A stretch of 39,873 nt of DNA from Paludibacteraceae bacterium (lineage in GTDB: Bacteria; Bacteroidota; Bacteroidia; Bacteroidales; Paludibacteraceae), in the NCBI GenBank assembly GCA_905233375.1, contig CAJOEJ010000010.1:16952-56824 (forward strand). The letters run 5' to 3'. Under the pieces are notes generated by a model. That model saw nothing but the letters and a program-made list of their open reading frames with translations. It was not told the origin of the DNA and did not search any database. Every line of letters starts with the position of its first letter. Position 1 is the first letter of the stretch. Both the position numbers and the translations under genes were made by a program. Positions 11,301 through 17,290 of the stretch are shown here, piece by piece.

Positions 11301-11953
11301 GTCCATGCACCGTAGGTCTTGCGCTCACGCCACCATCCTTCGGCTACCTGACCGCCCGCCGCCGTCGTCCGGCACTCGTTGCCGTCCAAGGCGATACGGA
11401 TATCCGACTCCTCGTCGGTCCTGTCCGTCGAGGTACAACCTTCGTTCTTGTTCTTGTAACTCGAACCCTGCGCCGTTCCGGACCAGGAATAGTACAGAAT
11501 ATGGAAATCCTCCTTGTCCGTGTTGTCCCCCAGACGTTTGATCCATACCGACACCGAGTCGGGACGGTGCGTGAAGGCATAACCGCCATATGTTCCCGCC
11601 GTCGCCGTACCCGTATTCAGACTTTCCAGATACTGCCATGCCGTACCCAAAGAGAAATACGCCGGACTCGTCTCCGTAATATTTGCCGCACCGACCTCCA
11701 TATCCTGAACCATCAGGCAATAACCGGTGCGACCGGTCTCTTTGTTCGCAAAATTAAAACGGAAGGTCAAACCGATTGCGGACTGCTCCACATTGGATGC
11801 GTGCCAGTATTTCGGTTGTTCTTTGCCGTCAAACGCCGAACCGCTCCAGTCCTCAAAATGGGGATCCGGCAACTGATAATCATCTGCATACACAGTCCAC
11901 GGCATCACAATCATCACCATCAGGACCAATACATGCTGTAAAAATTTCCTCAT
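2357..11953 (-). CDS. Giant secreted protein with about 29 cadherin-like beta-sandwich repeats and a T9SS-like C-terminus
   Basis: 3198 residues. Residues 1-23 form a Sec signal peptide (MRKFLQHVLVLMVMIVMPW..YAD). Residues about 25-280 resemble the PCMD putative carbohydrate-module family and end in GNSLYVDDVELIY. From about 370 on, some 29 repeats of 80-95 residues follow the pattern LxxIxxDGxxxxGFxP, YxVxLPxGT, ITVTAxxGxxxxYxIxF, matching the cadherin-like beta-sandwich family (PF12733). At about 1555-1785 the array is interrupted by a second PCMD-like block whose DNA looks AT-richer. The last ~95 residues (MQIFVG..SFVLFDQNGRLLYTN..YFYVFFADEKVKIASGKLIAL) resemble a type IX secretion C-terminal domain. 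An adhesin or polysaccharide-binding surface fibre is inferred. It is a single gene with its own promoter. The start is the only ATG that gives the signal peptide. Confidence 0.85.
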   Translation of the reverse strand: MRKFLQHVLVLMVMIVMPWTVYADDYQLPDPHFEDWSGSAFDGKEQPKYWHASNVEQSAIGLTFRFNFANKETGRTGYCLMVQDMEVGAANITETSPAYFSLGTAWQYLESLNTGTATAGTYGGYAFTHRPDSVSVWIKRLGDNTDKEDFHILYYSWSGTAQGSSYKNKNEGCTSTDRTDEESDIRIALDGNECRTTAAGGQVAEGWWRERKTYGAWTNIRVPIYYMNDNAPKKCNMLFSASNYPNFRANDGLYVGNSLYVDDVELIYSSKIDKLEVGDKVWKGFDPNSTDVQVYSLGETATELPDVTAYRGVGTLTNARGKTVTFPGRKLSGSEITVVKGNLENVPTTITVRSEDGKSTTVYRIQFQRAASTNAKLAGISYVYGTDTTAIPGFSASKYNYNVELPYGSTSAPIVTVDKQEDKQQVSITQATSTTGTATVVVTAADSTTRATYTLTFKVALLADNTLKDIKVNGKSVPGFTPSQSNYKVSLPVGTAAVPEIEAVSAYPEGEQTIVVTKPALENLNGGQALIKVTTPGNQNAKTYKLTFKLEASSYTYLNAIRLDGVTLSNFVPTNLTYYVRLPLGTTSLPQITYTEGDEYQQVSISEGGIDGMTRITVTAGNGDQSVYKLVFSTEKSEISTLNGITIGGVPLEGFRPEVTSYAYKLPIGSTEVPEIAAVPHDEFQTITINKGTVNGTTRITVTAGNGNTTIYLIAFSVDAYTDNTLKSIKLDGVELEGFDPEVNEYWVNLPQGTTELPEVTFEKQDEQFQTVTTRSGGIHGDYRITVRPQSGASRSYIIHFSVATSSNTALADLRVEGYSIGFDPEVTEYHVTLPEGVSTIPAVSYTKAEETQRVLSVLEDTVQIVTVTAQSGAKREYKIFFRIQLSENAFLEMIYLDGVALEDFDPQTTRYNVMLASSTCPLITVDKAPGQQVTITSPVKSGDAKILVTPEMGASNTYIITFSPVPAASVQLADIRIDGVGIAGFLPTLDHYEATFTTTHPLVEGVASDPSQKLVTMWVADTCWLHVSDTLGASASYYIAFTRTLVSRTELASITADGVEINGFAPGVKDYTFTWTSGVAYPELGYVKGDASQMVTFGQVSEGTWKFHVVAETGDATDYTVTYSVVKNSDATLENIELVTLPGGQHLDFVATQNNYGPFLLDKGADMPDIRVTAKAGQRVMSYTVSETEQRVVVVAESGATNTYIIAYTRNKSGNALLKTILVGGKKLAGFEPDEHDYTVTLPQGTTVVPNVFPVGQLDNQTITTYMCRPNDTVRIHVMAQDSTETEYTIAFPVTKSHNTKLGSLTINGEAKDVNTMNFTYDDVPFGTFEPYIVTYTKAEEGQLIHYEEAPITGVTKITVTSESGEATRTYSIRYNVAVPEGANVIKKIHYSYVDKDSNTVTDSVSTPKAGDNKVTVPYGTKSFEITGYEKNYAEQAVLLYNGGVRRGAKLVAVANREGEDDVTYNIIPEMEADTVGKLKDLTFLGTTVKNFNPDVYNYIVNVTVQPEKTDFVGTAFGGATVTNSDLDTKNKQITLTVTGGETYSVCWFYNEDEAPFTFSWEKTKDNVTFYRSNLTGKISVEGTKPSTGYRPHGWTVPADLFAGIIYEPVVSTFTYYTGKEVTRISDKELILATIRGGALNSSLPGAMTLGSLSLPDGVKIGGGTKVSFTNDLTVGLTFRNTPEEFKFDYLPIMSYGISKFNAWIALGTDDNTKITHTMTGSYSNLGEWSTMTQALSYDFTVKKLNILLCSSEISGSSITIYNGSESKSSDLQIRNVRFVYNSALTKATINGKDITPSDNVFTYTLGPNEIITAIPDMKFSGAVHDQTQTIEWLNNGEWVNGELKAKVVNYGENAHAEIPDSTIYTVVLKRAPVTSLDYTATFGGYPTTEQGDTTYINLPYGTQALPDFTIEPESPHQRFEVAKNNRKVTVKVTAENGTSKNTVYIFREMKSSDALLESFTCDSIKTVDATNFIYSVRLDKLPEIEYEKKSGLYQLVDLEYTTDSATLTVTAEDGKTRQTYTVRRLDPIVNTSGMISQFELNGTPMQELGMEADACVKARMDAKDTLLFTCQFEQDSVVFIQRPEKMEWKVFDSKNTLHTYSWTYPTTPSANTLLGAILIDGVDYSEFAASREDYTSDPIYAADSIYIQPVAAEAVQTIDVNPVYENNGVTYHITVTAENGVDKKEYKMRVDLPKSEDKTLSAILIDGEPIPNFSPAVSSYTVTLPAPAVKTAEQVMPSITYLAGHPGQKIVMENGGIGELDPTLITVTSEKGAEQVYSVTILSEPSHCADLTGIMINGKALEEFEPGRHYYSLELNTSEIDVQYASDDRFQTVEVITDGNNRTLRVTAQDGTTVSDYNVTIFVQLQSSDATLANILLEQDGQMVEFVDFQRALNSALKFEPMQHSYDINLPAGTTVLPEVSAKLKMDGQQVSITKNGMVIKITVEAIDHTLNDYTLNFAVPKSKNADLSMIFIDGDSLQGFTPGYYYYEVNLPVGVHSLPEVAGQKSESGQSVAETVYDTDKLQASITVQAEDSETRPNNYMVVFHFTRSDADSLLMVYADGDTLRYVKDNVVRTFTPGEDFYNISLPVGTMAFPELSWAEVDEWQTITLDTVVDEPNNLKRRIHVKAESGKSKTYMFDYTIEKSSADTLQMIYMDTRPLDGFSPRQDEYSVVLSAAYANELNGALPTIEYLAADTLQTVMISQAPDTLTTKSLGYKTIVSVTAPSGAMRFYTIHYLVETSSDASLNMIMLGGKPMSGFDSQKQIYRLDLDSRASLPAVTVVKKEDAQTYDISIHGDSVVIDVFAEDATQMTYTLIFTRQLSDETQLQSIRLEGHPEFLYSFVSSEYDYWVKLGYGEDTIPAITFVKADSLQYVPATFQRDTIEASGDIRITIPVTAPNGVDKEEYTITFRFAKNNDAFIKSISLRGKPMEGFNAMQNEYVYVHPFGSDTTDFFTAEDIAYVLSDELAEVNLIVNTDGVIILTVVAQDGETEQTYTIRQTIGKDNDCALKAILLDGELIPDFDPDVTFYTYYLLPGGVAPTVDAEPRSENADWTKRDAAAGDTCMIICTAADGSEKRYYIHFAYTQVDPGKTATGNDVILKRVPGAMQIFVGTIRQGVSFVLFDQNGRLLYTNRIPVADPNNTEVYKDIDNCDKLNNITDTSSGLLVDILPGRTYFYVFFADEKVKIASGKLIALP

Positions 11954-12017
11954 ATTAATATTTTTATTAAAATTATTTACTTTTTAGGGCTCAAAACAGC
12001 CCATTTTTTAGCGAGTG

Positions 12018-12049
12018 CAAAATTACTGCTTTTTTGTCAACCCCACAAT
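12018..12049 (-). promoter_or_regulatory. Promoter of the 3198-residue protein gene
   Basis: Minus-strand TAATTTTG (12018-12025) in the extended form GCAGTAATTTTGCAC. Twenty nt upstream is ATTG (12046-12049), a near match to TTTG. The leader is about 60 nt. The rest of the gap 11954-12249 shows no gene. Confidence 0.7.
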
Positions 12050-12249
12050 AGCCATCGTTATGAAAAAATATACGATTATTAAGCGCGCACGCGGGTACGC
12101 CCCCACAAGAGATCCGGAACCGCCCTTTTCAGCTTGCCCATTGAAATCGAAAATGCACCCGAAATAGTGAGTATTTTAGAACATTTTTATCAAAAATAGC
12201 GGCTATATGAAACAAAAATGCATTTTTTTTACATTTTTTTGCAAAAAAA

Positions 12250-12281
12250 TTTGCACATGTCAGAAAAAAGCAGTACTTTTG
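12250..12281 (+). promoter_or_regulatory. Promoter of the Gly-Leu-Leu tRNA operon
   Basis: TTTG (12250-12253), a 20-nt spacer and TACTTTTG (12274-12281), followed by CACCCGCTTT. Box, spacer and flanks are nearly identical to the tRNA-Arg promoter at 1914-1945. Confidence 0.88.
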
Positions 12282-12335
12282 CACCCGCTTTCGAAAAAAG
12301 GAAGCGAATCGATCTAACTTTTACGGTTAAAAGTT

Positions 12336-12408
<73 letters not shown>

Positions 12409-12435
12409 CTTTTTTTTTGCACTTTACAAGTGTAA

Positions 12436-12517
12436 GCCCAGATGGCGGAATTGGTAGACGCGTGCGTTTCAGGTGCGCATGCCGCGAGGTGTGCAGGTTC
12501 GAGTCCTGTTCTGGGCA
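12436..12517 (+). tRNA. tRNA-Leu (CAG)
   Basis: An 82-nt class II tRNA with acceptor arms GCCCAGA and TCTGGGC, a long variable arm, and loop TTCAGGT giving anticodon CAG (Leu). It lies 27 bp after tRNA-Gly. The next 124 bp before the second Leu tRNA hold no recognisable gene. Confidence 0.95.
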
Positions 12518-12641
12518 CTCGCTTGAAAATGAATCAGGAGGACTGCTAGTGCAACGATAGTCCGACTGAAGAGCGAAAGCACGGCGAAGATTCATATGAG
12601 CGACTTGTTCGCGAATCGTATTGAGCCGTTGCTGGCGCGAA

Positions 12642-12725
12642 GCGCAGGTGGTGAAATTGGTATACACGCTACTTTGAGGGGGTAGTGGTCGCAAGATCGT
12701 GTGAGTTCGAGTCTCATCCTGCGCA
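12642..12725 (+). tRNA. tRNA-Leu (GAG)
   Basis: An 84-nt class II tRNA with acceptor arms GCGCAGG and CCTGCGC. Anticodon stem CTACT/GGTAG and loop TTGAGGG give GAG (Leu). Last gene of the operon. Confidence 0.95.
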
Positions 12726-12732
12726 CATAAAA

Positions 12733-12775
12733 AAACAAAAAAAATCGACATGAAAAATGCCGGTTTTTTTGTTTT
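12733..12775 (+). terminator. Intrinsic terminator of the Gly-Leu-Leu tRNA operon
   Basis: An A-rich arm ending in TCGACAT and a T-rich arm beginning ATGCCGG pair imperfectly around GAAAA, with long A- and T-runs. The structure begins a few bases after the last tRNA and could work in both directions. Confidence 0.75.
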
Positions 12776-12801
12776 ATTGACATAACGTATCCTGTTTTTA
12801 T

Positions 12802-14808
12802 ATGAGCTCATATCCACTACTCTCTTTTCAGTCCAATAGCATACACCGGGGAACTGTCTATGAACCCTTTTCAAGCCATACACCTTCGGACATAACCATT
12901 CAAACGATCACCCCTTGTTCGTCACCGGCTCACCGTCATAACAGCCCAGTCGTTTTCGACGAGGAAGGATGGACGGCCAGCACCGATACCGGTCAAAGCG
13001 GTCTGGACACACCCAGCATGCCCGTTCAGGGCATAACGCCATTGGTTCTCTTTGCCGTAGTGTACGCTATATACGTGATTATCAAACGAAAACGGGCAGT
13101 CCGTTCCGCACTTTTGGCAGCGTTGTTCCTGTGTCTTCTTCCGCTGCCCTGCCTGGCGGATATCAGTTTGCTTTTCAGTATGCCCGGCGGTCACTCGGGC
13201 GACAGTATCGCCGTCACTCCGACCCTGAGCGACATCCCGGACGGGACGCCGCATCTGTGCTGGAACCTCTATTATGACGCGGCATGCACGCACGAGGTGA
13301 GCGGAACGAGGTTTTTCGTGGCACGCGGCGGAGCCGCCAACACCGTCTATTTCACCGCCCCGCCCACCGGCACCTATTATCTTCAGACCACCTTGCGAAT
13401 CAAGCGCAAATGCGATGCCGAGATTGTGGAACAGATAGCGACCCCGTTCGCCGTTTATCCGTCCGACGCCGACATCGTATTGGTGAGACACCAGCAGGAG
13501 GGGGGACAGCGCGTCAACCTGCGGGCGGACATGCCGGCAGAGAAAAAGCTGTACGGCGTCATGACGTTTGACAAGAACACGGTGAACGACGACGGGCTGT
13601 CGGACTACGAGCGGTATAACTATTTCCTCTCGCTTCCGTTTGACGTGCGCGTCGGAGACATCTACGGATTCGGCACCTACGGCAGGCACTGGCTGATTGA
13701 GTATTACGACGGTTTGAGCCGTGCGCAGAACGGGTACTGGGCAGATTCGGAGCCCAACTGGAAACGCATTACGGACACCGATTCCGTCCTGCACGCCCAC
13801 CAGGGCTATATGCTCAAACTCAACGCCAACCGGATGACCGCCGACCAGACGGATGTATGGGCGAACGATGCGGATGTCGCCACGCTGTATTTCCCGGCGC
13901 TCTCCATGACCGACGCCATCACGACGCAGAACGAGACCATTCCCGCCCTCAGCGAGGCGTACCAATGCACTATCGATTACTCCGCTACGCTCGGCGACGA
14001 AGCGGACCGGCGGATCAAAGACAGTTACTGGCGGTGTATAGGCGTTCCGAGCATGGCGGAATGGGAAGGGAGCCTGTTCCCTTGGCGCACGGATGACGTA
14101 CCGTATCTGTACGAGTGGGACATGAGCGACAACTCCCTGAATGTGGTGTCCGGCATTTCGTTCACCTTTGAAGCCATGCACGCGTACATGGTACAGAACG
14201 GTGCGCCGATCATCTGGTACAGCGTCAGTGTCCCCCATGCCGGTATCAGCGCAAGAAACCGCAGCACGGAGGAGCACGAATACGAACTTGTCCTGCTGCA
14301 AGACAGCATTGTCTCGGACCGCACGTTCATCCGCCTGTCCGACCGACAGGAGGTGACAACGGATTTCGATTTCTGTTACGACCTGAGCAAAGAGTTCAAC
14401 CCCGGAAGCAACCTCTATACCCTCATCGGTCACGAACGGGCAGCTGCCAACTGCCTGCCGTTCAGCGGGGACAGTCTCATCATCCCCGTCGGAGTGCAGG
14501 CAACATCAAGCGGCGATTACACCCTGTCGCTACGCCGCTATCCGCAGGATCTGTCCGTTGTGCTCAGGGATAACGTGACCGGTCAGCGAACCGTACTCAC
14601 GCAGAACGACTATACGCTCCATCTGGATGCGGGGTCGTACGACCACCGCTTTGCGCTCGTCATAAGCACCCCAACAGAATCCCCGACGGGCTGGACGAAC
14701 CACCCATCGGGGAATGAGGTACAAAAACGCTGGCACAACGGCAGGTTGTATATCTACCGTGCCGGCAAGCTGTATGATGCTACGGGCAGATGTGTCCGCA
14801 GCGAATAG
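12802..14808 (+). CDS. Secreted surface protein, apparent fusion of a small tail-anchored protein with a secreted module
   Basis: 668 residues if read from the first ATG. Residues 1-100 resemble the 127-residue protein at 19012-19395: an F/W-Q-S segment, then TGQSGLD..MPVQGITPL, a membrane stretch (about 79-94) and KRKRAV. A Sec signal follows at once (96-119, RSALLAALFLCLLPLPCLAD). Residues 120-223 look Ig-like. Residues 224-668 match the last ~480 residues of the 3458-residue protein, sharing FGTYG+HW, EYYDG..RA.NG+WADS+PNWK, DRR+KDSYW.CIGVPS and FDF.YDLSKEFN. The end GRLYIYRAGKLYDATGRCV mirrors GLLYIVKDGVIYDARGARV. A GTG at 13075 would give a clean signal peptide, so the true start is open. 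Function unknown; cell surface inferred. It converges with the sirtuin gene, 6 bp apart. Confidence 0.75.
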   Translation: MSSYPLLSFQSNSIHRGTVYEPFSSHTPSDITIQTITPCSSPAHRHNSPVVFDEEGWTASTDTGQSGLDTPSMPVQGITPLVLFAVVYAIYVIIKRKRAVRSALLAALFLCLLPLPCLADISLLFSMPGGHSGDSIAVTPTLSDIPDGTPHLCWNLYYDAACTHEVSGTRFFVARGGAANTVYFTAPPTGTYYLQTTLRIKRKCDAEIVEQIATPFAVYPSDADIVLVRHQQEGGQRVNLRADMPAEKKLYGVMTFDKNTVNDDGLSDYERYNYFLSLPFDVRVGDIYGFGTYGRHWLIEYYDGLSRAQNGYWADSEPNWKRITDTDSVLHAHQGYMLKLNANRMTADQTDVWANDADVATLYFPALSMTDAITTQNETIPALSEAYQCTIDYSATLGDEADRRIKDSYWRCIGVPSMAEWEGSLFPWRTDDVPYLYEWDMSDNSLNVVSGISFTFEAMHAYMVQNGAPIIWYSVSVPHAGISARNRSTEEHEYELVLLQDSIVSDRTFIRLSDRQEVTTDFDFCYDLSKEFNPGSNLYTLIGHERAAANCLPFSGDSLIIPVGVQATSSGDYTLSLRRYPQDLSVVLRDNVTGQRTVLTQNDYTLHLDAGSYDHRFALVISTPTESPTGWTNHPSGNEVQKRWHNGRLYIYRAGKLYDATGRCVRSE

Positions 14809-14814
14809 CGGCAC

Positions 14815-15510
14815 TCAGGCGTAGCGGGCGATGAGTTGGTCCACCACCTCCGGCACACCCACCGTAGCCGGTTTGCGGATATGGGTGATACGGTCCGCCC
14901 ACATGCCGAACTCCGGTTGACCCGGATCCACGAAATAGATAAGACAGCTGTCCGGCGCATAATGAATGAGCGAAGCGGCAGGATAGACGTTCAGACTCGT
15001 TCCTACCACCAGCATGACATCCGCCTCGGAGGCGATCCGGCAGGCCGTATCAAAATACGGCACACCTTCCCCAAAGAACACGATATAGGGTCTCAGCAGC
15101 GAACCGTCGGGATGACGGTCACCGTAATGCTGCTCCCATCCCTCCAGCGGCACGGTCGCCAGTTCGTCTTTCTCCGAACGCAGTTTGGTTATCTCGCCGT
15201 GCAGGTGAACAACCCCGGTTGCACCGGCACGCTCATGCAGGTCGTCTATGTTCTGCGTGATGACACGCGTTCCGGGAACAGCCTGCTGCAAGCGCGCAAT
15301 AGCCTTATGCGCAGCGTTGGGCTGCGCCGCCAGCGTGTCCTTGCGGCGGGCATTGTAGAAATCGACACACAACTGGGGATTACGAAGCCATGCCTCGTGC
15401 GTACACACATCTTCGATGCGGTATTTCTCCCATAATCCGTCCGAGTCACGAAACGTGCCCAGCCCACTCTCAGCGCTCACTCCGGCGCCGGTAAAAACGA
15501 CGATGTTCAT
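14815..15510 (-). CDS. cobB: NAD-dependent protein deacylase (sirtuin), Zn-less type
   Basis: 231 residues. Sirtuins remove acyl groups from lysines using NAD+. Visible motifs: GAGVSAESG (8-16), TQNIDDLH (85-92), catalytic H104 in VHLHGE, and VVGTSLNVYPAASL (168-181). Y52 and R55 (FYNARR) are the pair that marks class III sirtuins, which often prefer succinyl or malonyl lysine. The four zinc cysteines found in E. coli CobB are absent: the region between HGE and LLRPYIVFFGE is short and Cys-free. As I recall, this also occurs in other Bacteroidota sirtuins. It is the last gene of the MATE-Nudix-TtcA-DMT-sirtuin run. Heptamer repeats (TTGGTGA) lie just upstream of its start. Confidence 0.93.
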   Translation of the reverse strand: MNIVVFTGAGVSAESGLGTFRDSDGLWEKYRIEDVCTHEAWLRNPQLCVDFYNARRKDTLAAQPNAAHKAIARLQQAVPGTRVITQNIDDLHERAGATGVVHLHGEITKLRSEKDELATVPLEGWEQHYGDRHPDGSLLRPYIVFFGEGVPYFDTACRIASEADVMLVVGTSLNVYPAASLIHYAPDSCLIYFVDPGQPEFGMWADRITHIRKPATVGVPEVVDQLIARYA

Positions 15511-15535
15511 AATATTATTGGTGATTGGTGATTTA

Positions 15536-15907
15536 TTATTTGAATCCGAAAACGAAATAGACGGCGGCGATGAGGAAGAGGCACGCTACAAAATGGTTCC
15601 AGCGCAAGGGCATGCCGAATGCCAGCGCGGAGAACACAACAAAGACAACGAGCGTGATCACCTCCTGAATGACTTTGAGCTGCATCAGGGTGAACGTGCC
15701 TCCGTTCCCTTCAAAACCCATCCGGTTCGCCGGAACCTGAAGGCAGTACTCGAAGAAGGCAATGCCCCAAGAGAGCAGAATAACGAAAATAAGCGGCGTA
15801 GCGTTCGTAAAGAAACCGGTCTGCTGCAGTTTGAGGTGTCCGTACCACGCAAGCGTCATGAAGATATTCGACGCCAAAAGCAAAAGGATGGTATATAATG
15901 CGTTCAT
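15536..15907 (-). CDS. DMT-family small membrane protein (DUF486)
   Basis: 123 residues with four hydrophobic segments (about 3-24, 35-55, 78-98, 103-122). The blocks NIFMTLAWYGHLK, SWGIAFFEYCLQVPANRMG and LKVIQEVITLVVFVVFS are typical of the DUF486/DMT_6 family of small inner-membrane proteins related to drug/metabolite transporters. The substrate is unknown. It lies between the TtcA-like gene (35 bp upstream) and the sirtuin gene (25 bp downstream). Confidence 0.9.
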   Translation of the reverse strand: MNALYTILLLLASNIFMTLAWYGHLKLQQTGFFTNATPLIFVILLSWGIAFFEYCLQVPANRMGFEGNGGTFTLMQLKVIQEVITLVVFVVFSALAFGMPLRWNHFVACLFLIAAVYFVFGFK

Positions 15908-15942
15908 TTATGAATGTTTTAATGGTTTAATGTTTTAATGAT

Positions 15943-16677
15943 TTATCCTTTCGGCAAATAATCCGTTTTGATATTGCTCAGGGCGGCGAACATCGAGTCG
16001 GACGCCTCGGGATTAAGGGCTTTGATCTGCGCCAGCAAGGCTTTGACTTTCGCCCTTGAACTGACATGCTCAAAGGGGCATAATTTGGGCTGCCTGGCAT
16101 ACCCCCGCATGGCGGCGTAGGCGGTCAGATCGGCTTCGTCGATGAGGCACAACGGACGGATGACCGACAGCGGCATCTTGTCCATCGGCAGGATGGGAGG
16201 CATGGTTGCATAAGCCCCCTGGAAAATAAGATTCATCAGCATCGTCTCCAGCACGTCGTCGCGATGATGCCCGAACGCAATCTTGTTACACCCTATCTCC
16301 TGCGCCACGTTAAAGAGCGTTTTGCGTCGGTACCATGCGCACAGGAAGCACGGATTGGAAGACGCGTGACGTGCATCCTCGGGAGCTTCGCCTATCTCCA
16401 CATCGCGGACGAGGAGAGGCACACCGGCTTCGCGGCAGAAAGACTCCAAATAACTCATATCGGACTGATACGCACGTTCCTTGACCCGCACATGCAGCGC
16501 GGTCACCTGAAAACGGGGTTTGTAGATCTTCGACCGCTGCCCTAACAACTCTGTCAGCGCCAGCGAGTCCTTGCCGCCGCTGAGTCCGATGAGCACGTGG
16601 TCACCGTCCTGCAGCAAGCCGTAGTCCGCACATGCCTGGTGAAACCGCCGGCGCAATTTGGCATGAAGATCAGTCAT
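15943..16677 (-). CDS. TtcA-like PP-loop tRNA thiolase
   Basis: 244 residues. PP-loop SGGKDS at 33-38, a CxxC pair (C110, C113 in NPCFLC), GHHRDD (136-141) and a third Cys (C200, KLCPFE). TtcA uses an Fe-S cluster held by such cysteines to make 2-thiocytidine at tRNA position 32 from ATP and sulfide. The short length fits the TtcA family. The close relative TtuA/Ncs6 has extra zinc-finger cysteines that are missing here. The start codon overlaps the end of the Nudix gene by 8 bp, which points to coupled translation. Confidence 0.88.
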   Translation of the reverse strand: MTDLHAKLRRRFHQACADYGLLQDGDHVLIGLSGGKDSLALTELLGQRSKIYKPRFQVTALHVRVKERAYQSDMSYLESFCREAGVPLLVRDVEIGEAPEDARHASSNPCFLCAWYRRKTLFNVAQEIGCNKIAFGHHRDDVLETMLMNLIFQGAYATMPPILPMDKMPLSVIRPLCLIDEADLTAYAAMRGYARQPKLCPFEHVSSRAKVKALLAQIKALNPEASDSMFAALSNIKTDYLPKG

Positions 16678-17245
16678 GATGGATATTCAATGGGTGTTCT
16701 GCAAAATATTTCCACAACGGAGCCGCGTGCAGCGCCTGGATGATCTCGCCGTCCTGCAGCATCTCCAATACCTGCGCGGGTTCCATGACATCGACGTGGA
16801 TATCTTCGGTCTGCTCCTGATGCTGGTCGCGTTTCTTCTCGACGCCGGTAGCGAGGAATGTATAAGACCGGTTGTTATGGTTGGTTGGATTCGGCGAGAG
16901 GGTCATGAACAGCCGCCATTCGCCGCCTTCGTATCCGGTCTCTTCGCTCAACTCGCGCTGCGCCGCTTCCAGCGGGGTCTCCCCCGGGTCGATGACACCC
17001 GCCACCAGTTCGTAATGGGTCTCGCCCAATGCGTGGCGGTACTGATCCTCCATGACCATCTTGCCGTCCTTGGTGACCGCAATGACGTTGATCCAGTCGG
17101 GGAACTCCAATATAAACCACGTCGGTATCTGCGTGCCGGATGGCAGTTCGACGCACTCCTGACGCACGGACAGCCACGGTCCGAGGCGGAGGATATTTTC
17201 ACTTTTTACCACCTTCCACGGGCGGTTTTTTATCTTGGGATACAT
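16670..17245 (-). CDS. Nudix hydrolase (ADP-ribose pyrophosphatase-like)
   Basis: 191 residues from the ATG at 17243-17245. The Nudix box GX5EX7REUXEEXGU is complete at residues 83-105 (GVIDPGE..RELSEETGY), and binds the metal that cleaves nucleoside diphosphates linked to another moiety. The surrounding fold (WKVVKSE, LEFPDWINVIAV, YRHALGETHYEL) resembles ADP-ribose or sugar-nucleotide pyrophosphatases. The substrate is not fixed by the sequence. An upstream ATG in the same frame would add 12 residues encoded by intergenic repeat DNA and was not used. Confidence 0.9.
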   Translation of the reverse strand: MYPKIKNRPWKVVKSENILRLGPWLSVRQECVELPSGTQIPTWFILEFPDWINVIAVTKDGKMVMEDQYRHALGETHYELVAGVIDPGETPLEAAQRELSEETGYEGGEWRLFMTLSPNPTNHNNRSYTFLATGVEKKRDQHQEQTEDIHVDVMEPAQVLEMLQDGEIIQALHAAPLWKYFAEHPLNIHHD

Positions 17246-17290
17246 GTTATTTATTGGTAATTGGTTATTCTTAGCCCCCAAGGGGCACGA

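Noticed and set aside
12518..12641. A further tRNA or small RNA between the two tRNA-Leu genes
   Set aside because: No cloverleaf, T-loop GTTCGA pattern or terminator was found in the 124 bp.
12922..14433. 503-codon frame on the minus strand opposite the 668-residue protein
   Set aside because: The plus-strand protein has a signal peptide and aligns with another protein in the window. The minus frame has no motif.
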